This document shows positions 62,969-64,000 of a stretch of 64,000 nt of DNA, one piece after another; the first letter of the stretch is position 1, and every line of letters starts with the position of its first letter. This stretch comes from Streptococcus pantholopis (GTDB lineage: Bacteria; Bacillota; Bacilli; Lactobacillales; Streptococcaceae): positions 1,736,001 to 1,800,000 of the forward strand of contig NZ_CP014699.1 in NCBI RefSeq assembly GCF_001642085.1, in the 5' to 3' direction. The position numbers and the translations under genes are program-made. The notes beneath the pieces were generated by a model that saw only the letters and a program-made list of their open reading frames with translations, made no database searches and was not told the origin of the DNA.

Positions 62969-63793
62969 ATGCCTTATTATGGCCGTCCGCCAAGAAGAAA
63001 ATTTTCATTTACATTTCTTATCGGAATCCTTTTTATTCTGCTTCTCTTGAATACTGCCATAGAGCACTTTCTGCCTATTTTGCTCTTACTAGGTACAGGC
63101 GGCGGTGTCTATTATTTAACCACCCGAAAATCCAGACTGGAAAAAGCCAATATTTCTCGGCGCCTGCAGGATTTAAAAGACAGCATTCGCTTGGCCGACC
63201 GCCAGATTAAGCTTCTGGACAGTTATTTGGATGCCAAAGAATACGCCCAATACAGTGTTGTCGGACGGCAGCTTCTGCCAAAATTAGAAGAAATTAAAGC
63301 CGAAGCGGACAGCCTTAAGAATAATATGGACATCGCCATCTATAAGAGGGTTACGAAAAAAGCAGAGGCCTTTGAGACCGATATTAAACTGCAGCTGGAA
63401 AAACTCCATATCAGCACGGCAGCTGAGCCTGTCGGCCAGGCAGAAAATGATTTATTCCATCAGGCTCCTGAGCTGATTAAAGTTTATGACAGTATCCAGA
63501 CCGACCACCAAGCTATTCTTAAAAAAATTGAAGAAGCGGACAATAAGGCTGAACTCACAGCCCTTCATCAAGCCAATATGCAGCGGTTTCAGGATATTCT
63601 GGATGGCTATTTAAAAATCAAGTCCACTCCCAAAAATTATTATAATGCCGAAGAACGTTTGGAAAAGGCCAAGGCCGCTTTAGAACAGTTTGATTTGGAC
63701 TTGGATGAAACGCTGCGCCAGCTCAATGAAAGCGACCTTAAAGATTTTGATGTCAGCCTCAGAATGATGGGACAAAAAGCAGATAACCTCTAA
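62969..63793 (+). CDS. XpaC-like membrane-anchored coiled-coil protein
   Basis: It is 274 residues from MPYYGRPPRRKFSFTF; AAAGGG precedes this ATG. Two close hydrophobic helices (FTFLIGILFILLLLNTAIEH; FLPILLLLGTGGGVYYL), then a long charged helical body (RRLQDLKDSIRLADRQIKLL; EERLEKAKAALEQFDLDLDE). XpaC proteins (5-bromo-4-chloroindolyl phosphate hydrolysis) typically precede telA as here. Biochemical function unknown; linked in relatives to envelope stress and toxic anions. Confidence 0.8.
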   Translation: MPYYGRPPRRKFSFTFLIGILFILLLLNTAIEHFLPILLLLGTGGGVYYLTTRKSRLEKANISRRLQDLKDSIRLADRQIKLLDSYLDAKEYAQYSVVGRQLLPKLEEIKAEADSLKNNMDIAIYKRVTKKAEAFETDIKLQLEKLHISTAAEPVGQAENDLFHQAPELIKVYDSIQTDHQAILKKIEEADNKAELTALHQANMQRFQDILDGYLKIKSTPKNYYNAEERLEKAKAALEQFDLDLDETLRQLNESDLKDFDVSLRMMGQKADNL

Positions 63794-63851
63794 AAAACGG
63801 GCTTCCAAGTAAAAAAGCCCAAAGTCTACAGAAGCAGTAAAGGAGATTATG

Positions 63852-64000
63852 ATGACAGATACATTTAACTTTGATATTGATGCAATCGCCAACAATGCTG
63901 TAGCCAAAACCGATAAAACAACAGAATTGATTACTTCCGGCGATACCAGCTCAGCTGGAAGCCTTTCTTTCTACGAAAAACTGACGGAAGAACAGCAAAA
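63852..64000 (+). CDS. telA: TelA-like toxic anion resistance protein, N-terminal part (runs off window end)
   Basis: Only 49 codons are present: MTDTFNFDIDAIANNAVAKT and on to FYEKLTEEQQK. AGGAG lies six bases before ATG 63852 (an ATG one codon earlier is closer than ideal). The position directly after an xpaC-like gene and the FNFDIDAIANNA opening suggest TelA. Truncated by the window edge. Confidence 0.7.
   Translation, partial: MTDTFNFDIDAIANNAVAKTDKTTELITSGDTSSAGSLSFYEKLTEEQQ

Overview
This window is chromosomal DNA of a low-GC Gram-positive coccus, most likely an oral Streptococcus near the mutans group. The evidence is the gene order (polC-proS-eep-cdsA-uppS-yajC; polA-CoA-binding protein-perR-tgt), PolC itself, a fused GshF, an LPXTG collagen-type adhesin, BusR/BusA and many PTS operons. 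The species is inferred. Almost everything up to 60.1 kb is on the minus strand. The plus strand takes over at gshF.

Layout: 0-8 kb is a core block (polC 5' part, proS, eep, cdsA, uppS, yajC). 8.7-11.7 kb holds a thioredoxin-like protein and leuS. 11.8-15.6 kb is an accessory cassette: an N-terminal lipase-like/C-terminal helical protein with two small helical partners and two related single-TM proteins, one followed by a truncated copy of the effector. It resembles a reverse-domain LXG (type VII-secreted lipase) toxin-immunity locus. 15.8-17.6 kb is a collagen-adhesin-like surface protein. 17.8-24.3 kb holds tgt, perR, a CoA-binding protein, a small coiled-coil protein and polA. 24.7-29.8 kb holds a membrane protein/HTH pair and the busR-busAA-busAB osmolyte uptake locus.

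30-58.5 kb is a sugar island: transketolase, ulaG, a second ascorbate-type PTS linked to two aldolases and a phosphosugar isomerase (substrate unknown), a complete ulaABCDEF operon, phosphoketolase, and a galactitol-type PTS with dehydrogenase. Ascorbate catabolism makes D-xylulose 5-phosphate, which transketolase and phosphoketolase consume, so the neighbours fit metabolically. Two ula promoters share a palindromic operator at identical spacing. 58.7-64 kb holds purA, divergent gshF, xpaC-like and the start of telA.

The most striking feature is a family of modular, hairpin-forming intergenic repeats in seven arrays (about 8.0, 20.3, 32.1, 39.8, 43.1, 54.7 and 55.3 kb). I count 20 complete units plus several truncated ones. 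Each unit has two imperfectly complementary ends that enclose one of several interchangeable cores. In 17 of 20 complete units the two ends co-vary so that pairing is kept, while three composite units have mismatched ends. Every array places the same end 8-19 nt from the start codon of a downstream gene, and three arrays lie inside PTS operons. I do not recognise the family. It behaves like a BOX-like element under selection for a folded RNA or DNA structure.
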